A stretch of DNA of 64,000 bases from Nyssa sinensis (Eukaryota; Streptophyta; Magnoliopsida; Cornales; Nyssaceae). The stretch lies in NCBI GenBank assembly GCA_008638375.1, contig CM018038.1:10299240-10363239 (forward strand), written 5' to 3'. Both the position numbers and the translations under genes were made by a program. Shown one piece after another: positions 24,601-36,064 of the stretch; the stretch's first letter is position 1, and each line of letters starts with the position of its first letter. The notes below the pieces were generated by a model. That model was not told where the DNA came from and did not search any database. It saw only the letters and a list, made by a program, of their open reading frames with translations.

Positions 24601-27600
24601 GACCTTGGTTGCTTCTAGGACTTTTTTCAATGAAGATGACGGCGACAAGCGTGAGAGAGAATGAGTTGAGATAATCGCTGGTTTGAGACTTGAGAGATGG
24701 CCGCAGATTGAGATCATCGTTGATCATTCGCTCGTAGATGGCTGGAGATTGAGAGATCGGTGAACTAGAGAAGGCCAAAGATTTTCTAGGGCAACGGTTG
24801 GAAGGGTGAAGAAGATGGTTTAGGGCTGGTCCAACTGGAGAAGAGAGAATAACTTTTTTCATTGTCTTGCAATACAAAGTGCAGCGGCTTGGTTTAAAAC
24901 ATGTAACTATAATATATATAACCAAATGAAAGGTTCAGATTAGTTTCATATTTAATCTAACGGTTGATAAAAAAATATTAATATATAGCTTCGGGCTCGG
25001 GTTCTCGAAGCTCACGCCTAGGCCTAGCTCGAGTTTAACTCGGGCTTGTAATTTTTAGCCTAGGCCTGTCTCGGTTAGGGGTGTCAATCGTGTTGTGTTC
25101 GTGTCGTGTCAAGGTAAGAGTATTATACTATATGGATCGACCTGAACACGACCCGATTAATTAATCGTGTCAACTTACTCAACCCTAACATGACCTGTAT
25201 AATACATGGGTGACACGACCCGTATAACCCGTTTATTGAACAGGTCATGTTAAAACACGAATAACATGACACTGGTAACACGATCTATTTAAATTGTATA
25301 ACCTATTTTCATAATAAAATTACTAGATAAAATCCAATTTCATTCATTTTAACACATTATAGTAATAATAATAAATTCACCACACAACCATATATCGTAG
25401 CATCGTCCAAAATGTCAAATTAATTTACAAAACTAACCTTACTTATATGGGTAATAAATGGGTCAGACGGGTTAGGCGGGTTTGTATTAAATGGGTTTGA
25501 CACGAATGATTAAATGAGTTATTTCGTGTTAAACGGGTCAACCCGATTACAACTCAAACACGACACGTTTATTAACTGTGTTAAACGGGTTGACCCGTTT
25601 ATGACCCAAACCCATATAAGCTCAACCCGCTAACTACGTGTCGGGTTTGAGTCGTGTTATCGTGTCGTGTCAAAAATTGACACCCCTAGTCCCGGTTTGT
25701 CTAAAATATTGTCCAAGCCTGTAAATTTTCGGGCCGGGCTCGGGTCGGCCCACCCGACTTGCAGCCCTACTATTCGCATATTAGTGATCTTGGCAAAAAG
25801 GGAAGCTTCTCCTTAATTGGTGTTGTATGTCCAAGAAAGCGAAAGAATCGAGCAATAACCTTTAGCTTCATTTTGCGGTGGCTAGGGAGGCGTGGTCTAT
25901 GTTGTTGGCAGTCTTAAGTTTTTGAAGTTTACTGAATTATCCCTAATTCGATGAGGGAGCTTCTTATGTGTTGGGGACGAGCTTGCCCTTCTAAAAGGAT
26001 TTGGCAAATGTGGAAAGCAGTCTCTCTTTATTGGACGTGATGTTGTATTTGGTGGGACTGGGATCGTCAGACTTTGAAGATGTTGAGACTTCAATCTTTT
26101 GTTTAAAACAGAGGCTGTTAGATACCTTTCATTTTTGGATTATATAGAAATACTTTATTTCTTGGTCATGGTATGTTAATTTTTGAGGGGATTTAAATTC
26201 TATGAAGGGGTATTGGTTATATCTTTGTACATGGGTTGTGCCCCCTCCGGTGCCGTGTTCATAATACATTATTACCTATAAAAAATACAAAAAATAAAAA
26301 TGAAATTTCAATGATAGCCCAGTTGGCTCGCTGACTCAGTGGTCAAGCCAGTGACCTTTGACCCGGTAGCCTAACTGGGGTTGTTGTCTGTGCTGTGTTT
26401 GATAATTGTGGTGGTTCTATATAATGGTCTTTCGGAGCTAGGGTAGATGGATCATACTGTTTGGTCACTCATACTGTGTAGATATATTCAATCTCGCTAT
26501 GCAACGAATTGCTCCACCATTAAAAAGCTTTGTTTTTGCAAATTTCCTGAAATGAGATTTTTGTTAGCCTAACTGGGGTTGTTGTCTGTGCTGTGTTTGA
26601 TAATTGTGGTGGTTCCATATAATGCTCTTTCGGAGCTAGGGTAGATGGATCATACTGTTTGGTCACTCATATTGTGTAGATATATTCAATCTCACTATGC
26701 AGCTAATTGCTCCACCATTAAAAAGCTTTTGTTTTTGCAAATTTCCTGAAATGAGATTTTTGTTTCTTAGGTCTACAACTTTTTTTCGGGCCTTCTAGGC
26801 ACCATAGTTTCTTACATTTGGATTTATTTAATAAAACAGCACGACTGGTGATTTTGCTTCTTCAAATTTATTTTATATTCCAATTATGGCATTGGCTACT
26901 TCTGTAGATTTCAACACAGAGCTTTCCTGCCCTGCTAACCTTGATGGTTGGTTTTGCTTTTTTATTTTCCTCTCCTCTTATATGATTGGTTTCAGACCCG
27001 TCCTTTGCCTTATTTTTAAGTATGGACTATGGACTGCTGCATGCTGGCAGCTTTCTCTGATTCTTAGTAGCCAGTGCTGGCAACAAATATTCTTGCCTTT
27101 TGATAAGTTCACATTTTAAAGATAATCTGGACAAATTTTTTTCTTCTTATATAATATGGATGTCTGATGTATCTTTTCTTTCTTTTTCTTTTTTATTTAT
27201 TTAGAATATCAGTTCTCTACATACTTGCTCACATGGATTTTTTTGGTTTTGGAAAAGCAGGTTTTACGTGATGTGGATTCTGGTAAGGATTTTGTACTGT
27301 GTGAGTACAACAGAGATGCTGATTCTTATAGGTAAATTCTTAAACCATATATGCTCTCGAAAAGCTGTTGTTAGTGAGGCTTGGTAACTTAATCTGTCGG
27401 ATTGGGGGGTTTAATCATAATCGGAATGAATATTTAAATAGGTCTCTTGCATGTGAAAATATTCATTAACATCAACATAATACATCTTTAGCAAATGATG
27501 GCGCCTTGGTTACATCATGATAATACCATTCCTAGAATGTTTACATTAACTTAATGGTTACATTGGTCTGTCTCCATCTATTTAAAATGGGATACATGAA

Positions 27601-28992
27601 TCTTGTTTGGCCATACTTCTCAAGGGCCATTTATTCAATCACATTAGACTTATGAAGCATAGACACAGATATGAGATACAAATACAACATGATGTTAACA
27701 TATGGTTTATATGCATGTGCATATAAAATTAAAAAAATAATTGTTCATCTTTTTCTTTTTTTAAAAAAAAAAATTTGTTTGTTATGACACATGTAGACAA
27801 ATAATCTCTCTTTCAATGAATCAAATCTTGTAAGTTCCTAACTTATATTAAAATTTATATACGAAAAATAAGGATTATGGTGTATGGACATGGGACTTAG
27901 GACCGAATTCAACATGATTTATGCTTTTTATATCATAATTCTTCTTATCTAAAAACCAGTCAAAAGTATTTGAAGCCATTGTCATGTGTTTTCTAATGTT
28001 TTATATTCTTATGCTGTATTAGAAATACGGCACCCCAAAGAAAAGAAAAGAAAAGAAATGCACTTCTATGTCCTGGACATATAGGACACGTGTTTCAAGT
28101 TATTTGAGAAGTATTAGACGTGTGTTTGAAATTAAAAGATATAATTGTAAATCATGGATACATTTAGTAAGTATTGGGAAGATTTTTGAGAGTATCTGGG
28201 GAGTATTAGATACGAGTAGGGTTGCCTTATAGATTCTTGGTTCATAGCATTGGGCAGTTCTCATTTCTTATTTTTTTTTATTTTCATTGAAATTTATTTA
28301 TTTGTTGTAATTTTTGTTTTCTTATGTTTCTGTTTTGATTGTAGATCACCTTGGTCAAATAAATACCATCCACCATTGGAAGACGGGCCCTACCCATCTC
28401 TGGAGTTGAGAAAACTTGAGATTGAAGCAAACGATGTTTTTGCAATTTATTGTGACCAGTGAAGCCCCTTTACTTACCTCGTCCTCTAGTTTATCTTAAC
28501 TTTTTTAAAAATGATTTTGGCATTAAAGAAAATTTACTTTATAATATTCTCCCTTTGGCCTTTGTTTTATTTTTAAATTCAAACATCGTCCAATGTTATC
28601 TTATATAGATTTTCTTAATCAAGATAGCAGTGATGTTAACTTACAGAGACTTGGAGGAACTGTATTCCTTTCTTTGTATTAGTTATTTTTCATTTTGTTT
28701 TGGGAGAATATGTATCAACTTGGTTAACCAATATGCTGGTAGGTATTATGAAGGTGGCATTTCGTCAGTTTATATGTGGGAAGATGAGAATGAAGGTTTT
28801 GTAGCTTGCTTCTTGATAAAGAAAGGTAAGGTGTTTCTCTAATCAATAGTCAAAAGGTTTTGTATGATAGGATCTTGTTACTAATCTTTAATGATTATTG
28901 ATGATGAAGATGGGTTTTGTATGATAGGATCTTGTTACTAATCTTTAATGATTATTGATGATGAAGATGGCTCAAAGTCAGGACAGGGCAGA

Positions 28993-29030
<38 letters not shown>

Positions 29031-30590
29031 CGTTATCGAGGTAGACATATCTGCCAAAGTCTCAGTGTAGTTTTTTTCTTTCCTCCCTGCCCTCTCCACT
29101 ATGCTCCTCCTTTTTTTTCTTCGTATGTTTGCCTTTCATTTTTTATTGATCATTTAGGTGGGGCCTGAGGAAGAAGGAACAGCACATTACTGTTTAACCA
29201 GCACTGTCATGTTGTCATTGACTACAAATAATGAATCGTCAGGCACATTCAACTTGTCAGGATCAATTAGAAGACAGGTACATTTTTTTGTACTGTTATA
29301 TTAATAATTTAAATCATTATAGTTTAAACTTAATTTCATCATTGAAATTTACTACAGAATTCGTGGAGAAGAACTTAGAAAAATGTTTCTTCAAGCCAAT
29401 TAAGCGTTGGATTTTATGAATACTAGGTTAAATTTGGATCAACCAATGTTAATGCGACTTAGAGAAACCATCATCACAAAATAAATATCCAAAGGTGCTA
29501 CCTAATCAATTCTTGCTATGAATTTTTGGATTTGAAGGGAGGGAAAAAGAAGAAGAAGAAATTAGCTGACAGCCTGAAAATTAATCAGTTACATATTTTT
29601 TGTTTGGTTGGAAGAGTCACCCAGAATATTGGTCTTGGATTTGTGGTTAGTCTCAATATTTTTATCTGGAAATTACAACCAAGTGAGTTTATGGCTGTTG
29701 CTGGACAGTGTGTGTTGTCACTGCACTCGGGTCTTTATAGAGTTTTTGTGCAGCGAACCCGGTTACAACTCTTGTTAGCAGGTCTAGTTCTTGGCATAAA
29801 TAACCTTGTTTGAGAAAAGACAATCAACAAATCATACAAAACAAAGCTTTAAATCATAACTAATTTGTGTTGCTTAAAACCATCGTCTCTGGTCATTTGG
29901 CTTTAAGGTGGCACTCTTTCTAGCATTCCTTTCGTCCTTGTAGATGTTCTACTGAATCAAATCATTTATTTGTATGCATAACTTTTTCATTGATGCATTT
30001 GATCAAACCATCTTAAATAACTCCAACTGCTTTATCCTTAATAATGCCCCAAGTAGTTACACTGTTATAAGTTCGCAACACTTTGGAAAGTTCCATCACA
30101 TTCTTCTTTTGGATAAGAAAGTTCAATTTTTCTTCCTTTTTTTTTTTCCCAACAGCTGTTAAAATTCGTCTTCCTCCTCTTTCTTTGTCTGACAGATGAA
30201 TATGGATCTCTCAGTTGAAGAAGGCCATCTATGTAACATGGGAAAGATGATTGAAGAAATAGAGGGTAAACTGAGAAACTCACTAGATCAGGTATTGTGG
30301 TTTCCACTCTAGTAGTAATAATATTTGTCCTTTTTCTGCTTCTTCACGAAATGTATCATTTATTGATAGTGAGAAATTAAACCGCTCTAGTCATTTCATC
30401 AAATTTCGCCTTTCATCCTTTGTCTTCGTTTCTTCTTGTTATTACTTCCAAGATTTGAGATGATTGATGAAGTAGAATGAGTTTGAGGTCCCACATGAAA
30501 TTGCAGGTATACTTTGGGAAGACAAAAGAGATGGTTTGCACGTTGCGTCCGCCATCTGAACTGGCGCAAGTGAGACTGCCCAACAGCTGA
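21700..30590 (+). CDS. CPB: F-actin-capping protein subunit beta, complete, 8 exons
   Basis: This is the beta half of the heterodimer that caps actin filament barbed ends. Exons: 21700-21828, 27261-27331, 28345-28458, 28743-28825, 28967-29040, 29158-29277, 30196-30291, 30507-30590. The sum is 771 nt, 256 aa plus TGA, the same size as the Arabidopsis protein (At1g71790 from memory). Signatures in order: start [25 protein letters not shown] at the end of exon 1, [63 protein letters not shown], and the C-terminal actin-binding 'tentacle' [20 protein letters not shown]. The start codon is the first ATG before this conserved N-terminus. Intron 1 is 5.4 kb and full of nested transposons. A 57-bp tandem duplication at the exon 5 boundary copies the splice acceptor. 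The coding sequence has no break. Confidence 0.96.
24077..25769. mobile_element. non-autonomous hAT-like element with 8-bp target duplication
   Basis: The flanks carry a perfect 8-bp duplication CTATTCGC (24069-24076 and 25770-25777). The ends are inverted: TAGGAGTGCAACTCGGGCGGG at the left and the complement of TAGGGCTGCAAGTCGGGTGG at the right. Size and TAGGG-type ends with an 8-bp duplication fit the hAT superfamily. No transposase is recognisable; the minus-strand frame at 24566-24925 has no family match that I know. It contains a smaller nested element at 25076-25688. Confidence 0.8.
25076..25688. mobile_element. hAT-like MITE nested in the larger hAT-like element
   Basis: The ends are TAGGGGTGTCAAT and ATTGACACCCCTA, a perfect 13-bp inverted pair. 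The flanks GTCTCGGT (25068-25075) and GTCCCGGT (25689-25696) are an 8-bp target duplication with one mismatch. The interior is rich in GTGTCGTGT and ACACGAC words, which form further subterminal repeats. No protein is encoded. Confidence 0.85.
26367..26763. repeat. tandem duplication, unit about 198 bp
   Basis: Two adjacent copies start TAGCCTAACTGGGGTTGTTG at 26367 and 26565 and end GAAATGAGATTTTTGT. They differ at only a few positions, so the event is fairly recent. Intronic, just downstream of the LINE relic. Confidence 0.9.
28856..28969. repeat. 57-bp tandem duplication spanning an intron-exon boundary
   Basis: The unit GGTTTTGTATGATAGGATC...GATGAAGAT occurs twice head to tail (28856-28912, 28913-28969) with no visible mismatch. 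It covers the 3' end of intron 4 of the capping-protein gene plus the first bases of exon 5. Both copies therefore contain the acceptor GATGAAG followed by ATGG (AG at 28908-28909 and 28965-28966). Only the second acceptor gives an open frame. Confidence 0.92.
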
Positions 30591-31778
30591 TGTGTGTATA
30601 TCTTTCTTGGCCTTTATGGAGTGAAAAATGTTCACTTGCCTTGTGTCTTCATCTTGTGTCAACATTATGGAAGATTCCTGATTACTTTTGGATAACTTGT
30701 ATGTTTCCAATATTTGTGATCATATTTACAGTTTTCTCTGCCTAGTCTGGCCCATGTTACACCTCTACACTGAAGTTCCGTTGCAGCAAAACTGATTGCA
30801 TCTTCATATAAAGGCATGTGTTAACCTTTCTTTTCCCTTTTTCTTGCTTTTCTTTTCTTCTCTTCTCTTCTCTTCTCTTTTCTCTTCCCCTTCATTCCGT
30901 GATCCGGCGATTTGTTTTTCAAACGTCTCATCCAGACTTTGAGAGATCATTGGGCATCCTAATCCTTAATTTCCCTTTTTATGTTAATTTGAATAGCTTC
31001 TCTGATAAAAAAAACTTGGAAAGAGTTTTCATCTACATCCATAATTTAATTGGAGAAAGCAATTAAACTACTTGTGGCAGTTTCGTCCATGCAATTCCAA
31101 TGCTAAAGTCTACCCCCAAAAAAAAAAAATTTCAATCGCCAAAGGAAGTTGAACAGATATTATAAACCCACACCGAATACTCTTTTCTAAACAAAAACCT
31201 ATATAAGCATTTATTCAAAAAAAATAATTCATTGAAGAGTCCTTAATAACATTATTAATTTTTTTAAAATTTGGTGTCTATTATCTTCTAAAAAAGGTGC
31301 CGTGTTTTAAGATTTTATTAAAAAACATCTCTTTCAAAAATACCTATTTCTTACAATATGGATTTGAGATTGAGTTTCAAATGAACATAAAAACATAATC
31401 TATTAAAGGAATGTATATCTCCCCCCAAATAAAAAAGGAATGTATAATACCAATTTTGCTACCCTTCATCAAAACACGTTGGAATGAACAACCACCCCAA
31501 CACGACAGAGGTCCTATCCAAGTGTCCACTTCCTAAGAGCATATAACAAAGCGAAGTTATCAGACATAGGGACACCATTGTAATGAATCTATAAACAGAG
31601 TTTTAAGACAGATTCAGCCCCAAAATTTGAATGTCACTAGAACTATAAAAAGGAAAGTTTCTAAAGATAACTCATTCGCAGATATATCTGGTTTCTAGTA
31701 AAACACACTTGTATTAAAGGAAAACAGGAGCTAGATAAAAGCATTCAAAAACAACAGCAGCTCATGTGATAGAAAGCT
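30591..31778. other. convergent intergenic region
   Basis: This holds the 3' flanks of the capping-protein gene (+) and the p23 gene (-). A TTCTC-rich microsatellite-like stretch lies at about 30853-30890. The rest is AT-rich with no conserved frame; no transposon was recognised. Confidence 0.5.
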
Positions 31779-34700
31779 TTAGGTTTTTGCCTCAGCTTCA
31801 CCGCTAGCAGGTACTGCTTTTTCTTCATTCTCCTCTTCAGGGTCACTGTCATCATTTCCTGCAACTAGAAAAGGCTCATCAGATAATTTTAAACTAAACT
31901 TGAAAAATACTTTTATTGGCTTGTTGGCCAAATACAACATAAGCATGCATGGTTGTATGGATATCAAGGCTAACCTTCATCCTCGTCAGCGGCATCAGCA
32001 TCGAAATCCCCACCGCCACCCATGTTAAGCTTCTGAAAGAAAACAGAGAAAGCTGTTAGGATGAGCCCCTGAAAACTTGCATAAACCATGTAGATTTACT
32101 GACAAATTTGCATCTCACCGAAAAATCAAAGTCGTCGCCAAAATCCATATCAGCTACAGCTGAAAAATCAAAATGTCAAAAAAAAAAATGACAGTGATTA
32201 TCATTACTATTTTTATTTTTGGGATAAGTAATGACAGTGATCAATAATTCTAGAGGAAGAAGGGAGACATAGAACCCACACTCACCATCCTGCTCCTCGT
32301 CTTCATCAACCCATTTGTCCCAATCAACTTTCAAAAACACAGGTGGTTTTCCCTCCTGCTTTAACAATCTGCTCCACCATTTACTCTCTGTCTTCTTCGC
32401 AAGGTAGCAGATGTTTCTCAAGCCTACACTAGCCTTGCTCTCCTGGAATTTTTATATTAATACACCCATTATTTCTGATTTGTAAATTAAGATGAGCAAG
32501 AAAAATGAAATTATGTATGTGACACCTACATTTACATCAACCTTGTCATAAAGATCAGTATCAAATTCGTAAGGTATGTTATCTGCTCCACTGGTAGCAG
32601 AAAAGAAGAATTTTCCCTCTGGCTCCAGTTTAAGCTTCACATCCTTGGCATCTGGCAAGTCAACAGTGATGTATATCTTATCAGACCTCTGGGCCCACTT
32701 CACGGTAGGATGACGGCTGAAAGTAGAGTATTCAAATAGTAAATTCCATAGATCAAATTAAAACCGACACAACAAACTTACCAGTAAAGCAACAATACAT
32801 TAGTATTTTTTATAACACCACACACACTCATATATCAGTATTTGTAGTTAACATGGAAGATTTACATCAATGATTCTACAAAGCTAATACTGATCTGTAA
32901 TCAGCATTGTCAGACATGATCTAGAAAATGCACAGCACATGTAAAATAAAGGCAAATGCAGCGGATGGATCAAGCCTATTTACAAGTCTTCCTACCCACA
33001 ATAGTAATAAAGTAATACTCAATTCCCTCTCTAAAACCCTAGAAATTTTTCAAAATTGAAAAAACAACAATAATAAAAAGACTAGTGCTCAATACTAAAA
33101 ACTTCCAGAAATATAAAGATTTCGGCAATTCTCAAAATTAGTCCCAAAGTAAATAATTCCACTAAGCCCAAGGGCCATGTCCTCTTCTTGTGAATCTCAA
33201 AGCTTGATCAATTGATTGTATGATTACATGCTCCTTGTACAAAGGTGCATCATAAGTACACCCTACAAAGACATCTAATTCTCCAAAGAGGATTAATTGA
33301 AACCCCCTAATTGTTTCTGCTATTCCCCATGAGAACCCATACCCCTGCAAAGTTTGAGAGAAGTTCCATCCACCAGATAACCATATTCTACATCTTTCAT
33401 GATGAGTTCTACTCTGAAAATTCTACACCCATGGGAGAAAACATGAAAACAGGTAGGAGGTTCTTTGTGACAAAACTCCAAAACATAAGAAAATGTTGGG
33501 AAAATACATCATCCACTAAAAGGCTGCAGCTCAATAGGGAATCCCAAATCCAAGTGACCTTAGGTTTAGCATACCAGAATGCAAGCCATCAAATGTATAC
33601 TAAGGTGGAGTCTGAGGAAGGTGGATAGTGCTCCAAGGAGGTGGAGGGCTCTTATGGGGTGGGCCTTTGGAAAACTACGAGAAAAGGGGCAGATGATTTC
33701 CTTAAATATATGGGGTTTGTTATAGTAAAGGAAGGAGGGTCAAGTTTTGGAAGGAAATTTGGTACGGTGATTGCTCTTTGGGGAGGAGGATTCCCTTGTC
33801 TTTTCCTTATAGCCTTTAATCATGAGGCTTGGGTAGAAGATTATGTTGTTTTCAATGAGGGTGATTACACTTGGGCCCCATGTTTTAGGAAGAATTTGCA
33901 AGATTGGGAGGTGGATGGAAAAATCAAATGGAGAAAGCTTTCCAATGACTAGCTTTTCCAAATATCATTAGAGGGGATGGAACTAACCTCTTAACCCTTT
34001 CTCTAGGGTGTATAAAGAAACATTGAAAATTGAGACCTTAACAACCACTGAAGCTCTTTGTAATTCTTCAAATAAATAATTACATAGATAAGGGAACCAC
34101 TATTTCCAAAGCCACTTTCATAACCTTCCAACTCATATGGGTGGGCATACTCATGACTATGGCAATAGCAATTTCCAATAAATAATTATGTCATTGAAAT
34201 AGATTATGTATAGTTATTGAGAAGCAATTATGTAAGTCAGATAATACTCAAGACCTGTAAACCTAATTTGGGTGTGCAACTTTGGTCAGTCTACCAAGCA
34301 TATTCAGAAGTGGTGGAAGGTTGGTGTGGCTTTAGATTGAGGAGGAAGGACCAAAACTTATTTCTCACACATACTTTAGAAGTCAATCCAATTAGTGGGT
34401 CCGATAAACTTGATAATCAACTCTCAGCTTACACAAGCTGGGTGAGTTCTTAAGCCTGTGCTCTATACTCTAAAATCGATTTAGGTCAGATGTCAACTTC
34501 ATCTGAGCCAAATAAAGCTGTCATACCAAGCCTAATTGCCAAATTGGCGACATTTTAATACTTAGAGTTGAGTTGAAGTCGTAAATACTTCTAGCAACTA
34601 TATTTTTGACCATTCGATTGACTATTAAGTCAGAGTAGACAAAAGTTCACTTGAAACAAAGTGCTACAGCTAGTGCATAGAATGTCAACAAATCTAACTA

Positions 34701-36064
34701 AGAAAATTTTGGTTAAGTACAAGATATTGATTGTTATTCCATTGCAAGTAATTCAGTATTTGAATGGATGTGATAGCCATATATTAGACACTTCAAAGTA
34801 TTACCAAACTTATAGCCTAAATGAAATTTTCCACTTTGAAAACTAATGTGTTGTCACCATACTTATCAAAATTGCGATCCGAATCGTAGGATCATACGAT
34901 CCAATACAGCTAAATTGATCTAGATCGTATAAAAATCACACAAGTAACAGGATCGTCATAGGACTGTAGTAGTATAGTTTTCACTTGCTGGAGAAAAAAA
35001 ATCACCCAAATAGGCTGATTTTTTTTATTCAACACTAAGTTTTGACAATTATTTCTACATTTAGTTGGTTATTTAGAGAATCTTTTTAGTTTATTTCTTT
35101 AAAATGTTAATTTGTATTATTTTGAAATTATAAAACTTACACTTTATAAACAAATACAAATAAAAAATTATAAAATACAAACACTTCTATATGGTGTCAC
35201 AATATTTCACATTATTTATTTATTTTAAGCTTGTTTACTATTGATTTTTTATCAGCTCTTTACTTTTACATATAAACTAGGCCATTTTTTTTAAGAATTT
35301 TGTAGGATGTTACAATCCTCGATCCGATCCTATAAACCGACAAAACGATCCAACATAGGATAACCTTGGTTGTTGTCACAATCAATAAAACCTTTAAAAA
35401 ACTACAAAATGTTTCAATCCAATTTACAGCCACAAATACAAGAAGTGTAACTTATATAATGTATAATTATATGTAAGTAAACACATATAGCCAACCAACT
35501 CAATAAAGGAACTCTGCTTTTGTAAATACACATGATTTTGACCACCTCTAAACTCTGGCAAAAACTAAATATTACTACCCCTAAACAAAACAGGAAAATT
35601 ACAACAGCAAGACCATCTAAGATTACTTTGAAATAAATAAATAAATAAAACAAAACATCCCAATCTCATAACTCGTGTATCTTCTAAGTAATAGAGAACT
35701 CATTCCAGTTAGTAGTGTAGTACTTTTAGTTACTCATTCAAATCACCAAATCAACAAGAAGTAGAACCTTAACAAACGCGCGATTAACAATACACAACCT
35801 CATAATTTTTTTTTTTTTTAAATTTGCACCAGTTTCAGTTCAGGCACAGAATTAGAAAAAAAAAAAAAAAAGTAGTAAAATTAACTGGCACCGCTTCTGA
35901 GTGGTCATCGAGGAAACAAATAACCAAAAAAAATGCTCAGATTAAGTTCATAAGACCCTAGGGTTATACATTGTTTAAATACATTATACAATATATCTAT
36001 ACATATATGTGTGTGTGTGCGTGCGCGCGCGCATACAATGGAAGATCAATAGAAAATACCTCAT
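31779..36064 (-). CDS. p23/Sba1-type Hsp90 co-chaperone, complete, 6 exons
   Basis: The protein binds ATP-bound Hsp90 through a CS domain and slows client release. Minus-strand exons: 36060-36064, 32530-32716, 32286-32442, 32119-32153, 31975-32032, 31779-31858. The sum is 522 nt, 173 aa plus TAA. The first coding exon is only ATGAG; the frame continues SRHPTVKWAQRSDKIYITVD, typical of plant p23. The CS domain then shows LEPEGKFFFSAT, YEFDTDLYDKVDVNESKASV and WWSRLLKQEGKPPVFLKVDW. After DKWVDEDEEQ comes a DMDFGDDFDFSKLNMGGGGD linker and an acidic tail (DPEEENEEKAV). It lacks the long glycine/methionine repeats of Arabidopsis p23-1, so it is a shorter p23-1/p23-2-like form; I cannot assign which. 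Intron 1 is 3.3 kb and holds a LINE fragment and a MULE-like element. Confidence 0.94.
33610..33960 (+). mobile_element. LINE fragment (post-RT region)
   Basis: The plus strand reads YGVGLWKTTRKGADDFLKYM, then a degenerate FWHD-type block, then WAPCFRKNLQDWEVD. This is the linker between reverse transcriptase and zf-RVT in plant LINEs (compare [16 protein letters not shown] in the LINE at 47955-49644). It lies antisense to the p23 gene in its first intron and both ends are lost. Confidence 0.65.
34858..35370. mobile_element. MULE-like non-autonomous element with 9-bp target duplication
   Basis: The 9-mer TGTTGTCAC occurs at 34849-34857 and 35371-35379. The 513-bp insert has loosely inverted ends (CATACTTATCAAAATTGCGATCC at the left; complement of ACCAAGGTTATCCTATG at the right) and repeated GGATCG/CGATCC words near both ends. 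A 9-bp duplication points to the Mutator superfamily. No protein is encoded. Confidence 0.6.
36009..36033. repeat. (GT)n(GC)n microsatellite
   Basis: Alternating GT then GC dinucleotides, about 25 bp before the p23 start exon on the intron side. Confidence 0.85.

Larger units (their letters stand above)
22850..26300 (+). mobile_element. degenerate LINE, interrupted by a hAT-like element
   Basis: The plus strand shows a decayed reverse transcriptase: [20 protein letters not shown] near 22863, then [14 protein letters not shown] near 22970 with the palm FADD motif. A KWLWHF-like segment follows near 23480, then [12 protein letters not shown] and [17 protein letters not shown] near 23940-24070. 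At 24077 the frame is cut by a 1.69-kb insertion and resumes after 25777. The 3' tail is an A-rich stretch around 26278-26300. Stops and frameshifts show it is long dead. A reading frame at 22480-22790 ([12 protein letters not shown]) may be a further 5' ORF1 remnant, but this is weak. Confidence 0.75.
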
